This document shows, piece after piece, positions 26,594 through 36,538 of a stretch of DNA of 64,000 nt. The notes beneath the pieces are model-generated. The model ran no database searches, was not told the origin of the DNA, and saw nothing but the letters and a program-made list of their open reading frames with translations. The position numbers and the translations under genes are program-made. The DNA is taken from NCBI RefSeq assembly GCF_023195925.1, contig NZ_JALPRE010000001.1, positions 850,850-914,849 of the forward strand, in the 5' to 3' direction. Position 1 is the first letter of the stretch; the number at the start of each line of letters is the position of its first letter. Source of the DNA: Aquimarina acroporae (GTDB lineage: Bacteria > Bacteroidota > Bacteroidia > Flavobacteriales > Flavobacteriaceae).

Positions 26594-27725
26594 ATCTCTA
26601 ATTCTTCTCTTTTTCCTTGGGTGTACTGTTATTGCTCAAGAATCATATTTCCCCGATAGAGGAAACTGGGAAGAAAAAACTCCTATTTCTTTCAGCATTG
26701 ATTCTAAAAAACTTGAAGAAGCCATTCAATTTGCAAAAGAACATGAATATTCAGGTTCAAAAGATTTAAGACAAGCCATATTAAAAGGTTTTGAAAGAGA
26801 ACCATATCATAAAATACTTGGTCCTACCAAAAAAAGAGGTGGACCAGCGGGTTTAGTAATTAAAAACGGATATATTATTGCAAAATGGGGAGATGTTGAC
26901 CGCGTAGACATGACTTTTAGCGTAACCAAAAGTTATTTATCGACCATTGCCGGACTTGCTTTTGATGCTAAACTCATCCCATCTATCGACGACTATTCAT
27001 ATAAACATGTTTGGGATAATACCTTTGATGGTGCACATAATAAAAAAATAACGTGGAGACATTTGTTAACCCAATCTTCAGACTGGTCCGGACAATTATG
27101 GGGTGGGTATGATTGGGCAGACAGACCTCCTCGTGAAGGAGATATAGACGACTGGAAATTTAGAAAACTAAATGAACCCGGTACCGTGTTTGAATATAAT
27201 GATGTAAGGGTTAATGTACTGGCCTACTCCTTATTACAGACATGGAGAAAACCTCTACCACAGGTTTTAAAAGAAAAAATTATGGATCCCATTGGAGCAT
27301 CTACTACCTGGCGTTGGTTTGGCTATAAAAATTCCTGGACCACTATTGACGGTTTACAAATGCAGTCTGTAAGTGGAGGTGGGCATTCTGGTGGTGGGTT
27401 ATTCATTAACACTTTGGATCATGCACGTTTCGGACTGTTATTTCTGAATAATGGTATATGGAACGGTAAAAGATTAATTTCTGAAACCTGGATCACTGAA
27501 GCTATTAAACCCTCTACTGCAAATACCAATTATGGTTTTATGTGGTGGTTAAACAAGAAAGGTGCTCGTCATTGGGAAGGATTACCGGAGCATTTATATT
27601 ACGCAGCAGGTTTTGGAGGTAATTTTATAGTTGTAGATCAAAAGGAAAATCTCGTTGTAGTGACCCGATGGTTAGAGCCTAACCAAATCGATGAATTTAT
27701 GACAAAAGTATATAGTGCATTATGA
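26583..27725 (+). CDS. Secreted beta-lactamase-family serine hydrolase (class C fold)
   Basis: 380 residues. A signal peptide ends near CTVIAQ. The nucleophile is S113 in FSVTKSYLS (SxxK, general base K116), followed by the YND element (EYNDVRVN) and the HSGGG segment standing for the third motif. Members of this family hydrolyse beta-lactams, esters or D-amino peptides; the specific substrate here is unknown, and an esterase or peptidase is more likely than drug resistance. Overlaps its neighbours on both sides (11 and 4 bases), so translation is coupled. Confidence 0.88.
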   Translation: MQYKSLILLFFLGCTVIAQESYFPDRGNWEEKTPISFSIDSKKLEEAIQFAKEHEYSGSKDLRQAILKGFEREPYHKILGPTKKRGGPAGLVIKNGYIIAKWGDVDRVDMTFSVTKSYLSTIAGLAFDAKLIPSIDDYSYKHVWDNTFDGAHNKKITWRHLLTQSSDWSGQLWGGYDWADRPPREGDIDDWKFRKLNEPGTVFEYNDVRVNVLAYSLLQTWRKPLPQVLKEKIMDPIGASTTWRWFGYKNSWTTIDGLQMQSVSGGGHSGGGLFINTLDHARFGLLFLNNGIWNGKRLISETWITEAIKPSTANTNYGFMWWLNKKGARHWEGLPEHLYYAAGFGGNFIVVDQKENLVVVTRWLEPNQIDEFMTKVYSAL

Positions 27726-28090
27726 AAAAAGTACTTGCCATAATAATTATAATTATTCTTGCCTTATTCGCTGGTTGGTATGCCTTTGTATATTATACTA
27801 CCTATAGTGAAGGAACCAGAAGTGGAGAACTCATAAAATTTAGTAATAAAGGTGTTGTTTTTAAAACCTGGGAAGGTGAAATAAGCCAAGGAATATCTGG
27901 CGCACAAATATTTAGCTTCTCGGTCGAAGATAAAAACAAGGATATCATAAAAAAACTTGAAAAGTTTCAAGGAAGATATGTAAAGTTGAAGTATAAAGAA
28001 CGTTTTGCAAAAGTGTCATGGTTAGGTGATACAAAATACTTCATTATCGATGTAGTTGAAGAAATTTCTCCTCATTTTAGAAATAAATAA
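27722..28090 (+). CDS. Small membrane-anchored protein, unknown
   Basis: 122 residues. An N-terminal transmembrane helix (KVLAIIIIIILALFAGWYAF) is followed by a soluble beta-rich domain with RSGELIKFSNKGVVFKTWEGE and YVKLKYKERF. A flavobacterial family of this look is often mislabelled 6-phosphogluconate dehydrogenase; nothing in the sequence supports that enzyme. The four-base ATGA overlap with the serine hydrolase shows translational coupling. Confidence 0.75.
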   Translation: MKKVLAIIIIIILALFAGWYAFVYYTTYSEGTRSGELIKFSNKGVVFKTWEGEISQGISGAQIFSFSVEDKNKDIIKKLEKFQGRYVKLKYKERFAKVSWLGDTKYFIIDVVEEISPHFRNK

Positions 28091-28100
28091 TAAAGCTGCT

Positions 28101-28643
28101 ATGAAAAAATATAAAACCAATAAAGAATCACGAGTCATCATTTCTGAATTAATGTTACCGTCTCATTCAAACTTCAGTGGAAAAATTCATGGGGGATATA
28201 TTTTATCATTAATGGATCAAATCGCTTTTGCTTGCGCTTCAAAACATTCTGAAGCCTACTGTGTAACCGCTAGTGTCGATAAGGTTGACTTTCTTAAACC
28301 AGTAGAAGTAGGCGAATTGGTTACCATGAAAGCCTCTGTAAACCATGTTGGTAATACATCAATGGTTGTTGGGGTTAGAGTAGAATCTGAAAACATACAA
28401 ACAGGTAATATAAAACATTGTAACTCGAGTTATTTTACCATGGTTGCAAAAAACAACAAAGGAGAAAGTGTTTCAGTACCCGGACTCATATTAGGGAATA
28501 AAACAGATGTTCGACGGTTTGTGCGAAGTATCATTCGTAAAGAAGATGCTGTGGCAAGAAGAGATCGATTTAAAGCTTCAGAATTTGAATATGAATCTCA
28601 CCTAGAGCTTTTGAAAAAATATAACGTACAAATCGATTTATAA
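28101..28643 (+). CDS. Hotdog-fold acyl-CoA thioesterase
   Basis: 180 residues from the ATG at 28101; a TTG at 28056 is rejected because it would overlap the preceding gene by 35 bases. Contains the thioesterase pattern SNFSGKIHGGYILSLMDQIAF, ASVDKVDFLKPVEVGELV and VRVESENIQ, matching YciA/BFIT-type cytoplasmic acyl-CoA hydrolases. The C-terminal helical extension (RRFVRSIIRKEDAVARRDR) is longer than in YciA. Last gene of the four-gene operon, 10 bases after the preceding stop. Confidence 0.88.
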   Translation: MKKYKTNKESRVIISELMLPSHSNFSGKIHGGYILSLMDQIAFACASKHSEAYCVTASVDKVDFLKPVEVGELVTMKASVNHVGNTSMVVGVRVESENIQTGNIKHCNSSYFTMVAKNNKGESVSVPGLILGNKTDVRRFVRSIIRKEDAVARRDRFKASEFEYESHLELLKKYNVQIDL

Positions 28644-28717
28644 AACAATTGTTATTTCGACAGTAACCATGCGAATACTCATATAGAAAAATATAAAGAA
28701 TACTATTTTGAAAGACC

Positions 28718-29395
28718 TTAAGGTTTTGATCGATTCCTTGAATGTACGATATATTTTTCCACAATAACTGCAGTGACAATTACCAAATAGAATTGACCAA
28801 TTAGTCCTACCAAAATTGCCGCTTTTTGAGCCACTGGAGTAACAGGAACTATCTCTCCATAACCAATGGTTAACAAAGTGATATATGCATAATATAAGAT
28901 ACTGTCGAATCGTTCAACATCATTATTAGTAGCTAGTAACGAGCCCGAAAATGAACCTGGATGTAGTAATTCAATGGTCATAAACAAAAAGAAAGCAAGA
29001 AACCCTAAAGAAATATAACCACTCATCAATCCTATAATAACACTTCTGTTTACAAATTATGAACGCCATACTTGAAGGATAATATTCCACGAAACTATAA
29101 AATGAAATATGAAATAGATTAAGAGGCGAATGATCACATTATCCATGTTATCTCTTCTGGAAATCATACTTGACCCAAACATAAATGCAGCTATAACAAA
29201 AAGTGCTACACACAAAAACAAGAGTTTCTTGTTTTTCGAAATGATCAAAATACCCGCCAGAATACTAAAAAGATATAGTATCGGTAATAACACATATTCA
29301 TAAAACTCTTGAGGAAAAAATAAAGATCCGAATAGTATTAATAACTGAGTAACCAGAAATATTTCAAACCTGTAATGATACGACTGCGAATACAT
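28718..29395 (-). pseudogene. Ion-channel (K+ channel type) gene interrupted by an in-frame TAA
   Basis: Reading starts at the ATG at 29395 and gives 112 residues with four hydrophobic segments, then meets TAA at 29057-29059 (after QVWRS). The same frame continues without any shift: nine sense codons later come TTG and ATG (29029, 29026) and then 102 residues with a transmembrane helix, a pore loop TIGYGEIVP (potassium selectivity filter) and a second helix. Together they make a 225-codon protein resembling six-helix flavobacterial ion-channel proteins. A single base change would remove the stop. The C-terminal half alone has the layout of a minimal two-helix potassium channel and could still be made. 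Confidence 0.75.
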
Positions 29396-29397
29396 GA

Positions 29398-32300
29398 TTA
29401 TTCATCTAGAAGTTTATCATTAAACTCATAATCTTTATAACTTACTTTAAACAATGCACTATATAAAGAAGGGATGAACAGTAAGGTAATAATAGTACCG
29501 AAGAGTAATCCAACCATTATACTTATAGCCATTCCTTCCCACATTTCACCTCCAGAGATATATAGCGGTATTAACCCCAAGACTGTAGTAAAAGTAGCTA
29601 ATAAAATAGGCCTAAATCTTTGTAAACATGCTGCAATAACGGCATCTTGCTCAGAGCGACCTAAATCTCTTTGTTCAATCTCCATTCTGTCAATAAGTAC
29701 TATAGCATTATTGATTACAATTCCTGCCAATGATATCACTCCCAAAAACGGCATAAAACCAAAAGCTTCCCCAAAAGTTAATAGTCCTATCACCACACCA
29801 ATAATTCCTAAAGGTATCGTGAGTACGACCATTCCCATTTTTCGAAATGAGTTAAATTGTATAATCAAGAGTAGCACGATAATAAAACCTGAAATAGGAA
29901 GATACCCAATGATAGGCCCCATATTCTCGGCTGTTTGTTTTGCATCTCCTCCAAATTCAAAATCATACCCCAAAGGCCATTTTGCTTTTTGTTCATTTAA
30001 CCATGGTGTAATTTCAGCTGTGATTGCAGAAGCATTTCCTCCTTCTCTTAACTCTGAACTGATATTAATAGTTCTTTTAAGATCAAAACGCTTGATTTTT
30101 GAGTACTGCCATTTTGGTATAATACTAGCAACTTGTAATAAAGGTACACTTCTACCACTATTCTGCGCATATATATTCAAGGTTTCCAAAGATGCCAAAG
30201 TTTGCTGTTGATTTTCATTACTTCTCATTAGGATTGGTATAGATTTATCATCTTCTCTATACTCCCCCGTTTGAAAACCGTCTAACACTGTTCGTAATGA
30301 AGTAGCAATATCCTGACTAGAAATTCCTGCAGACTGTGCTCTGTTTTGATCAATTTCAACCAAGAATTTTTTACTCTTGGGTCCCCAATCGTCTTTTACA
30401 TTTTTGGTATAAGCAATTCTAGATAATTTAAGTTTTACAGTTTCTGCTATTGAAGATAAACTATCGGGATCTGGTCCTGATATTTTAATTTCTATTGGTG
30501 TCCCGCTTCCTCCAGACCCTAAAGCACCTACTTTAATATCAGCATTTGGAAACGTATTAAAACCAAAAGAATCTATGATCGCAATCATCTTTGCATTCTC
30601 ATTAAATGAAGATGTATTTACCAAGATATGCGCATAATTAGAATTCGCCTCATCTGGCGAATATCCAAGATCATAAGATTCTGGACCTTCACCAATATAG
30701 GAAGACCAATCTATTATACCTGTTGTGCGAGAGTTATTTACTTGAAGGTTTTGCGCTATATAATCTTCAATTTGTTGTACAACGTCTTGAGTTCTTTCTA
30801 TCTTATTTCCTTCGGGCAGATTGATATCTATTGTGATCATGTTCCTATCACTATCAGGGAAGAAAATGAAAGGTATCTTGGTAAACCCATAAAGTGAGAT
30901 AAAAAACGCTATGAAAATACCAATAATTACTTTCCATTTATTCCCCAAAGCAAAAAGGATTAAGTTTTTGTAATACCTCTTTAAGGCATTGATTATTCTA
31001 TCAATAAAACTTGGTTTCTTTTCTCCTTTTGGAGTTATTTTTAAGAATAAATAACAAAACATAGTAATTACGGTCAACGCAATTATCCAGGAGGACAACA
31101 GCGCTATAGAAATCACTACAAATATTGGCCCTACTATATCTCCCATTGTTGTTGGAGATAAATAAAATGCCAAAAATGCCGCTGAAGTGGTTAAGGTAGA
31201 AATTAATAAAGGCATCCATAATTCACTAAAAGCCTCAACGGCTGCTCGTTTTCTTTCTACCCCCTGCTCCAGTTTTACCATAATAGTTTCGGCAACCACA
31301 ATAGCATTATCTACAAGCATCCCCAGAGCCATAATAAGTGCCGCCAAAGTAACCTGGTTTAATCCCATATTGATAACCCCCATAATCATTAACGTCATGA
31401 TCGTTACAATTGGGATGAGACTTGCAATTACAAATCCAGTTCTAATACCAAGAAAAATTAGCATTACCGCCAGTACAATACCGATAGATTGCATAAGGTT
31501 CACAATGAAATCATTTACTTTAAAATCTATGTAACTATCCAGGGAAGATACTCTAGTTAATTCTAATCCAATAGGGAGTCTTTGCTGCCATTCGTTCACC
31601 ACTTTATCTACTTCTTCTCCAAGCGCAATTACATTTGCGTTTTCCTTTAAGTTGACATGAAGTGAAATTGCATTTTTACCATTAATTCTCACTTTTTGAC
31701 TAGGAGGGTCAATATACCCTTTGGAGATATTCGTAATATCTCCCAGTTTCACCAACTGTGCACTATTGTTTCCAATAGCAATCAAAGTGTTTTTAATATC
31801 ATCTACAGAATTAAAGTTTCCTGTAGGTTCTAAAATAATTCGTTCATCGCCCAGATTAATTTGTCCTCCAGAGTTTAGAATATTGGTAGCAGATATGGTT
31901 TGCTGTAATTTTGAAGCCGATAAACCGTACTCTTTAAGTCGAGTATTATCAAATTCTACAAAAATTCGTTCATCTTGATCACCACCAATTTCAACTTTGG
32001 CAGCATCGGGTAGTTTGATTAATGCATCCTTAATATCGTCGGCATACTCTTTCATTTCGGTATAGGTAAAACCATCAGAAGTAAGTCCTACTACGATTCC
32101 ATAAACGTCACCAATACCATCATCGTTTAACGAGGGTTGCACTCCTTCGGGTAACCCTTGCAAAGCATTCAGTTTTCTCCGAAGGCGATCCCATACTGAT
32201 TGCATTTTTCCTGGAGGCACCTCATCCTTAAGAGTTACATTCACAATCGATAATCCTGAACGTGAAGTACTATTAACCTCCTTTAACTCCGGTAATTCTT

Positions 32301-32514
32301 GTGCTACTTTTTCGATTTTATCTGTAACCAATTGCTCGACACGTTCGGGACTAGCTCCCGGAAACTGTGAAACTACAGACGCTACACGAACAGTATACGG
32401 AGGCATACTATCTCTTGACAGACTCGAATACATAAAAAGTCCCATAAGGATAATGGTAATTAAAACCATAAACGTTATTCGATTCTTGTCTATAGAAAAC
32501 TGTGCTAAATTCAT
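29398..32514 (-). CDS. RND efflux pump inner-membrane transporter (AcrB-like)
   Basis: 1038 residues, standard RND length, twelve predicted transmembrane helices with two large periplasmic loops. Features: MNLAQFSIDKNRITFMVL opening, GASPERVEQLVTDKIE, GMLVDNAIVVAE in TM4 (one Asp of the usual DD pair kept, the second replaced by Asn) and the matching VINNAIVLIDRME in the C-terminal half. Drives proton-coupled export of drugs, lipids or other hydrophobic compounds; substrate unknown. Downstream of its fusion protein (gap 18 bases) and TolC partner. The channel fragment that follows begins two bases away. Confidence 0.93.
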   Translation of the reverse strand: MNLAQFSIDKNRITFMVLITIILMGLFMYSSLSRDSMPPYTVRVASVVSQFPGASPERVEQLVTDKIEKVAQELPELKEVNSTSRSGLSIVNVTLKDEVPPGKMQSVWDRLRRKLNALQGLPEGVQPSLNDDGIGDVYGIVVGLTSDGFTYTEMKEYADDIKDALIKLPDAAKVEIGGDQDERIFVEFDNTRLKEYGLSASKLQQTISATNILNSGGQINLGDERIILEPTGNFNSVDDIKNTLIAIGNNSAQLVKLGDITNISKGYIDPPSQKVRINGKNAISLHVNLKENANVIALGEEVDKVVNEWQQRLPIGLELTRVSSLDSYIDFKVNDFIVNLMQSIGIVLAVMLIFLGIRTGFVIASLIPIVTIMTLMIMGVINMGLNQVTLAALIMALGMLVDNAIVVAETIMVKLEQGVERKRAAVEAFSELWMPLLISTLTTSAAFLAFYLSPTTMGDIVGPIFVVISIALLSSWIIALTVITMFCYLFLKITPKGEKKPSFIDRIINALKRYYKNLILFALGNKWKVIIGIFIAFFISLYGFTKIPFIFFPDSDRNMITIDINLPEGNKIERTQDVVQQIEDYIAQNLQVNNSRTTGIIDWSSYIGEGPESYDLGYSPDEANSNYAHILVNTSSFNENAKMIAIIDSFGFNTFPNADIKVGALGSGGSGTPIEIKISGPDPDSLSSIAETVKLKLSRIAYTKNVKDDWGPKSKKFLVEIDQNRAQSAGISSQDIATSLRTVLDGFQTGEYREDDKSIPILMRSNENQQQTLASLETLNIYAQNSGRSVPLLQVASIIPKWQYSKIKRFDLKRTINISSELREGGNASAITAEITPWLNEQKAKWPLGYDFEFGGDAKQTAENMGPIIGYLPISGFIIVLLLIIQFNSFRKMGMVVLTIPLGIIGVVIGLLTFGEAFGFMPFLGVISLAGIVINNAIVLIDRMEIEQRDLGRSEQDAVIAACLQRFRPILLATFTTVLGLIPLYISGGEMWEGMAISIMVGLLFGTIITLLFIPSLYSALFKVSYKDYEFNDKLLDE

Positions 32515-32532
32515 CTTTTTTACGTTTAGGAG

Positions 32533-33639
32533 TTACTGAAGTTTTACTTCTTGTCCGTCTAATAGCGTTTGTAAACCCGCTGTAGCGATTTTTTGTCCGG
32601 CAGAAAGCCCATTTGTTATCTCAAAACCATCACCTGTCAAATTTCCTATATCTATTCGTTGCTTTTTCACCTTTGCTGTATTTTCAGATTCGTCAATTAA
32701 AAAAACGAACTTCCCTTTGCTATCCTCTCCTACCGCATTGGCCGGTACAACAATGGTAGAGCTGTTAGTGTTCTTTTTGCCATCTACAAATTCGAAGGTT
32801 ACGTTTGCAGCCATACCACTTTTGATTTTATTACTTGGGTTTGTAACCGTTACCAGTACAGGATAGGTTGATGTATTGGCATCAACAGCAGGTGCTACCT
32901 CGGTAACTATTCCTTGAAACTCCTTGTTTTGTAGCGAACTAAAACTAACCATTACAGACATATCTTCACTCACCCCGTTGATCACACTTTCTGGAATACC
33001 AAGACTAATTTCCATATCAGATCCGGCATTGAGGGTAGCAACGGTTTGACCTGGAGATACATTTTCGTCTATTTCTGCTGTTACCGCAGCAATAACTCCA
33101 TCTTCTGGAGCATAGATATATCCATATTGTATTTGTTCTTGTTGAATTTCTACACCTCGTTTAGCAGATTCATAGCTTTCTTGAGCAGTTTTAAAGGAAT
33201 TTTTAGCGGCCTCAAAATCACTTAAAGGAGAACTTCCTTTTTCATACAAAGAACGAACACGATTTAAACTCAACTTCGCAGTATTCATTTGTGAAGCAGC
33301 ACTATTTAATTGAGTTACTGTTTGCTCATAAGATAAACGAGAGGCCACATTATCTAATTTAGCCAATAAATCTCCTTTCCTTACCTTTTGGCCTAATTTT
33401 ATATCAAATGTGGTAATGATCCCTGAGTTTCTGAAACTCAGATTAATAATTTTTTCTGTCTGGGCTGTACCGCTAAATGTTCTTACTTTTTGCCCACCTA
33501 AGAATCCTACTTGTTGATATTTTACAGGACGTATTAACTTTTCTTCCTTTTTTTCTTCTTTCGAACAAGAAAACAATACCAATGAAATGCTCATCAGTAA
33601 AACAAGTTTTCCCAAATATGTTGTTCTTTTGGTATTCAT
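32533..33639 (-). CDS. RND efflux membrane-fusion lipoprotein (HlyD/AcrA family)
   Basis: 368 residues. The lipobox is at LVLFSCSKEE. Barrel-sandwich halves (LGQKVRKGDLLAKLDN and YGYIYAPEDGVIAAV) flank a short helical hairpin (about 100-165), then come beta-barrel and membrane-proximal domains (SGMAANVTFEF, VFLIDESENTAKVKKQ). Links the RND transporter to the outer-membrane channel. Twelve bases after the TolC-type gene and 18 before the transporter: a complete three-gene pump operon. Confidence 0.93.
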   Translation of the reverse strand: MNTKRTTYLGKLVLLMSISLVLFSCSKEEKKEEKLIRPVKYQQVGFLGGQKVRTFSGTAQTEKIINLSFRNSGIITTFDIKLGQKVRKGDLLAKLDNVASRLSYEQTVTQLNSAASQMNTAKLSLNRVRSLYEKGSSPLSDFEAAKNSFKTAQESYESAKRGVEIQQEQIQYGYIYAPEDGVIAAVTAEIDENVSPGQTVATLNAGSDMEISLGIPESVINGVSEDMSVMVSFSSLQNKEFQGIVTEVAPAVDANTSTYPVLVTVTNPSNKIKSGMAANVTFEFVDGKKNTNSSTIVVPANAVGEDSKGKFVFLIDESENTAKVKKQRIDIGNLTGDGFEITNGLSAGQKIATAGLQTLLDGQEVKLQ

Positions 33640-33651
33640 AATGTATGTGGG

Positions 33652-35997
33652 TTAGTTTCTTCCGTTTAAAAAATCAAAAAATCGTTGTCTGAAAGCAATA
33701 TTGTCTTGCTCATCATTCAATAAAAAATAATATCCTAAAAATCGTTCTAACTGTAGTGAATTGATCAGGTAATTATAGTTGGCATTAGCACTGGCTAACC
33801 GTGCGTTTAACAAGTTACTTTGCGCATCTAATAATTGAACGATATTTACAGATCCAGAGGAGTACGATGTCTGAGTAAGTTCTAAAGATTCTTCTGCAGT
33901 TTCTTCAGATACTATAGATAATTGAATATTTGATATTTGGTTGATCATATTCAATACCTGTGATCTAATATTGGTGGCTATACCTAGCTCTGTATTTTCT
34001 TTATTGAGTTCTAATTGCTCTTTTTGTATAATAGCAGTATCTCTATTGATGTTGTTTAAATTCTGATTAAAAATAGGAATCGATACATTTAATGATACGT
34101 TGTAATTATCATCTACCAACTCAAACCCTACGGGAGCTGTACTTCCTTCTCCAGTTCGATTAAAAGTTCTATTATACTGGCCCTGCAATGCAACCGTTGG
34201 AAGAAATCTCCCAGGCCCATTTAACTTTATAGATCTAGTAGTAGCTTCCAGATTATATTGAAGTGATTCTAATTCGGGTGCATTATTTTTTGCCTCTTCA
34301 ATGAGGAAATCAATAAATGGCTCTCTCAATGAAGGATCATCTAACAAATCTGCAAATTCATCATAATTGTATGACTTAAAAATCCCTTGATTAAGAAGAG
34401 CTTCCTCTATATCTATTTCGAAGTTAACCGGGTTGTTTAATGCCTGATTTAATTGTATAAATCCCTGTTCTAGCTGATTGATAGATTCCACCAGAGATTG
34501 TGTGTTTTGAGCCAATTGACTTCGAAATCGTAATACATCTGATTTTCCCGAGGCTCCTGCTTCAAAATTCTGTTCTGCAATGAGTAAGTTCTTTTTGGTA
34601 AGATCTAAATTTTGTGCTTGTATCTGAACATTAGTTTTAAGAATTAATGCATTAAAATAAAGGTTAGAAATGGTAAAGATAAGATCCAACTGATCTGCAT
34701 TAAAGGAAGCTTCCTGTGCTTTCTGTAACTTATTTTGTATGGTTATGTTGGCGTTTGCCGCTTCAGAAAATATAGTTTGCTGTACAGTCACATTGCCCGA
34801 AGTAGAAAATTCTGGGTTTTGCCCATTACTTACCGCTGCCGCATCGGGATCTACATAAGTAGCGGTTCCTGATGCTGTCAAGGATGGCAGGTAATTACTT
34901 TTGGCCGATTTTACATCTTGCTGACTTAATTCAACATTTTTTTGACTGGTTTGAATTTGTAAGTTATTTTCTAACCCATCATTGATCGCGGTTAATAAAT
35001 TGTATTGCTTTTGAGAAAGTACATTTTTGAATTCTCCTACAAAATCCGTTTTAGCAATTAAACTATACTTGATCGGAACACCAATAGCTTCGGCAGTATT
35101 AAAATTGATAGTTAAACGTGGTGTATAATCTATAGATACAGGCATTTCAGATAGGGAATCCCCATTTATATAAGCCTCTATGGTTAAAGCAATTCTTCTA
35201 AAAAACTGCTCTATATTTTCTTCAGATTGGTTAGTAGCCAACATTCCTATTTCTACATCATCGGTTCCGTTGGCAGTAAAAGACGGAAGTCTTTTTTGAA
35301 CAAAAGTCTTGGCCAGTTGTTGATTATCCTTTTTAGACAAAAAGAAACCTCCCGCCATATAAATAGCATCGATATCATCAAGATTACCGATAATATCAGA
35401 AACAGTATTAAAAGGAATTAACTTATAATCTGCTTCCAATTCTGCCATTTCTTTATCAAAAGTACTTTTCAATGGAAGAATATCTGTAAAAGGGGCTTCA
35501 ATGGCTATACCTAGTTTTTTGAAACCGGTTAATTCCTTGAATAATTTAAAATCATCCTGATACGATTGAGACTCTATTAAATAAGTGAAGTTTTTAATAC
35601 CAGAGGCTTTTTTGGATAAATCAATTTCCTTTATCAAATCTCTATTTACAGCTCCAAAAAGAATGGTTGGCTTTTTATGTGTTTGCTGCTTACTAATAAT
35701 TTGATTATTAATAATACCAAAAGCAAGAATAATGTCGGTATCATTAGTGATCAATTGTTCATAATTGTCTTGAGCCTTTTCTAAATCAAAATTGTTAACC
35801 AAAATACTTTTATCGGGAAAACTAATAACAGCATCTTCACCAACTACAACTTTGATTTCAGATTGTAATTTTTGTAATAATGGTTCTACTTCTGTAGTTC
35901 TACTATCGATAAGAACCCCAATATTGTAGTTGTTTTTTTCTTGAGAAAGTCCATTAAATATAGATAAAAGTAAAAGTACTACTATATATCTTTTCAT
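33652..35997 (-). CDS. ABC_sub_bind-like domain fused to TolC outer-membrane channel
   Basis: 781 residues, against about 430-480 for a usual TolC homologue. A signal peptide ends near GLSQ. Residues about 22-320 look like a periplasmic binding protein of the ABC_sub_bind (TrpX-like) family: NIGVLIDSRTTEVEPLLQ, DIILAFGIINNQ, PTILFGAVNRDL, DAIYMAGGFFLSKKDNQQLA and PSFTANGTDDVEIGMLAT. Residues about 330-781 are a TolC/OEP domain with the two helical repeats (for example QAQNLDLTKKNLLIAEQNF and GSVNIVQLLDAQSNLLNAR). First gene of the pump operon. The added domain probably faces the periplasm and may sense or collect substrate (inference). No frameshift or internal start separates the parts. Confidence 0.88.
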   Translation of the reverse strand: MKRYIVVLLLLSIFNGLSQEKNNYNIGVLIDSRTTEVEPLLQKLQSEIKVVVGEDAVISFPDKSILVNNFDLEKAQDNYEQLITNDTDIILAFGIINNQIISKQQTHKKPTILFGAVNRDLIKEIDLSKKASGIKNFTYLIESQSYQDDFKLFKELTGFKKLGIAIEAPFTDILPLKSTFDKEMAELEADYKLIPFNTVSDIIGNLDDIDAIYMAGGFFLSKKDNQQLAKTFVQKRLPSFTANGTDDVEIGMLATNQSEENIEQFFRRIALTIEAYINGDSLSEMPVSIDYTPRLTINFNTAEAIGVPIKYSLIAKTDFVGEFKNVLSQKQYNLLTAINDGLENNLQIQTSQKNVELSQQDVKSAKSNYLPSLTASGTATYVDPDAAAVSNGQNPEFSTSGNVTVQQTIFSEAANANITIQNKLQKAQEASFNADQLDLIFTISNLYFNALILKTNVQIQAQNLDLTKKNLLIAEQNFEAGASGKSDVLRFRSQLAQNTQSLVESINQLEQGFIQLNQALNNPVNFEIDIEEALLNQGIFKSYNYDEFADLLDDPSLREPFIDFLIEEAKNNAPELESLQYNLEATTRSIKLNGPGRFLPTVALQGQYNRTFNRTGEGSTAPVGFELVDDNYNVSLNVSIPIFNQNLNNINRDTAIIQKEQLELNKENTELGIATNIRSQVLNMINQISNIQLSIVSEETAEESLELTQTSYSSGSVNIVQLLDAQSNLLNARLASANANYNYLINSLQLERFLGYYFLLNDEQDNIAFRQRFFDFLNGRN

Positions 35998-36538
35998 TGT
36001 GTGGTGAGTTTATTTGTATACCTGCGATCATGATTTCCATGATACTGGCATTTCATTACATTTATTAGCGAATGATCGAAGCAAGTTTTTAAACTAAGCG
36101 AAATGGGATATTCCTTTTAAAGGTATTTTTAAGTTTCTAATAATCGAAGTCAATCCTTTTTTTTTCGATGACTGAAATATTTTTACAGACAAACTACTCA
36201 ATTATACATGAATTTTGATTTCTTTCCTGACATAAACTAGATCAAAATATTGCAAATTGATCATTATTTATAAATAATAATTGATAGGACTTTGATTTTG
36301 CTATTTCTTCTCATGAAGATTTAAAAAGTGCTTATTACACCCCCTTAACTACCATGTTATCAATAATTTTAAGATTTTGGTCGAAGAATACCATATAACT
36401 ATTAAAGTTTAATGTACTATTACTAACGGGGGCAAAAAGGTCTGCGAACATATATCCTTCCAAAATAAAATGATAATATTATACAATCCTTTTGTATATT
36501 AAGGCGTTAAAAGAATGTACTTCTTTAAAAAACATGCT
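35998..36538. other. Divergent intergenic region, 541 bases, with AT palindrome
   Basis: Lies between the minus-strand pump operon and the plus-strand cytochrome lipoprotein. No ORF worth calling. Contains a perfect 16-base palindrome at 36263-36278 (ATTATTTATAAATAAT) with imperfectly matching flanks, which could be an operator for the pump operon. The rest is AT-rich with no recognised riboswitch or RNA. Confidence 0.4.

Noticed and set aside
29474..30211. 245-codon plus-strand open frame inside the RND transporter gene
   Set aside because: Antisense shadow: low-complexity Ile/Pro/Ser/Lys composition, no motif, and the opposite strand encodes a clear AcrB-type protein.
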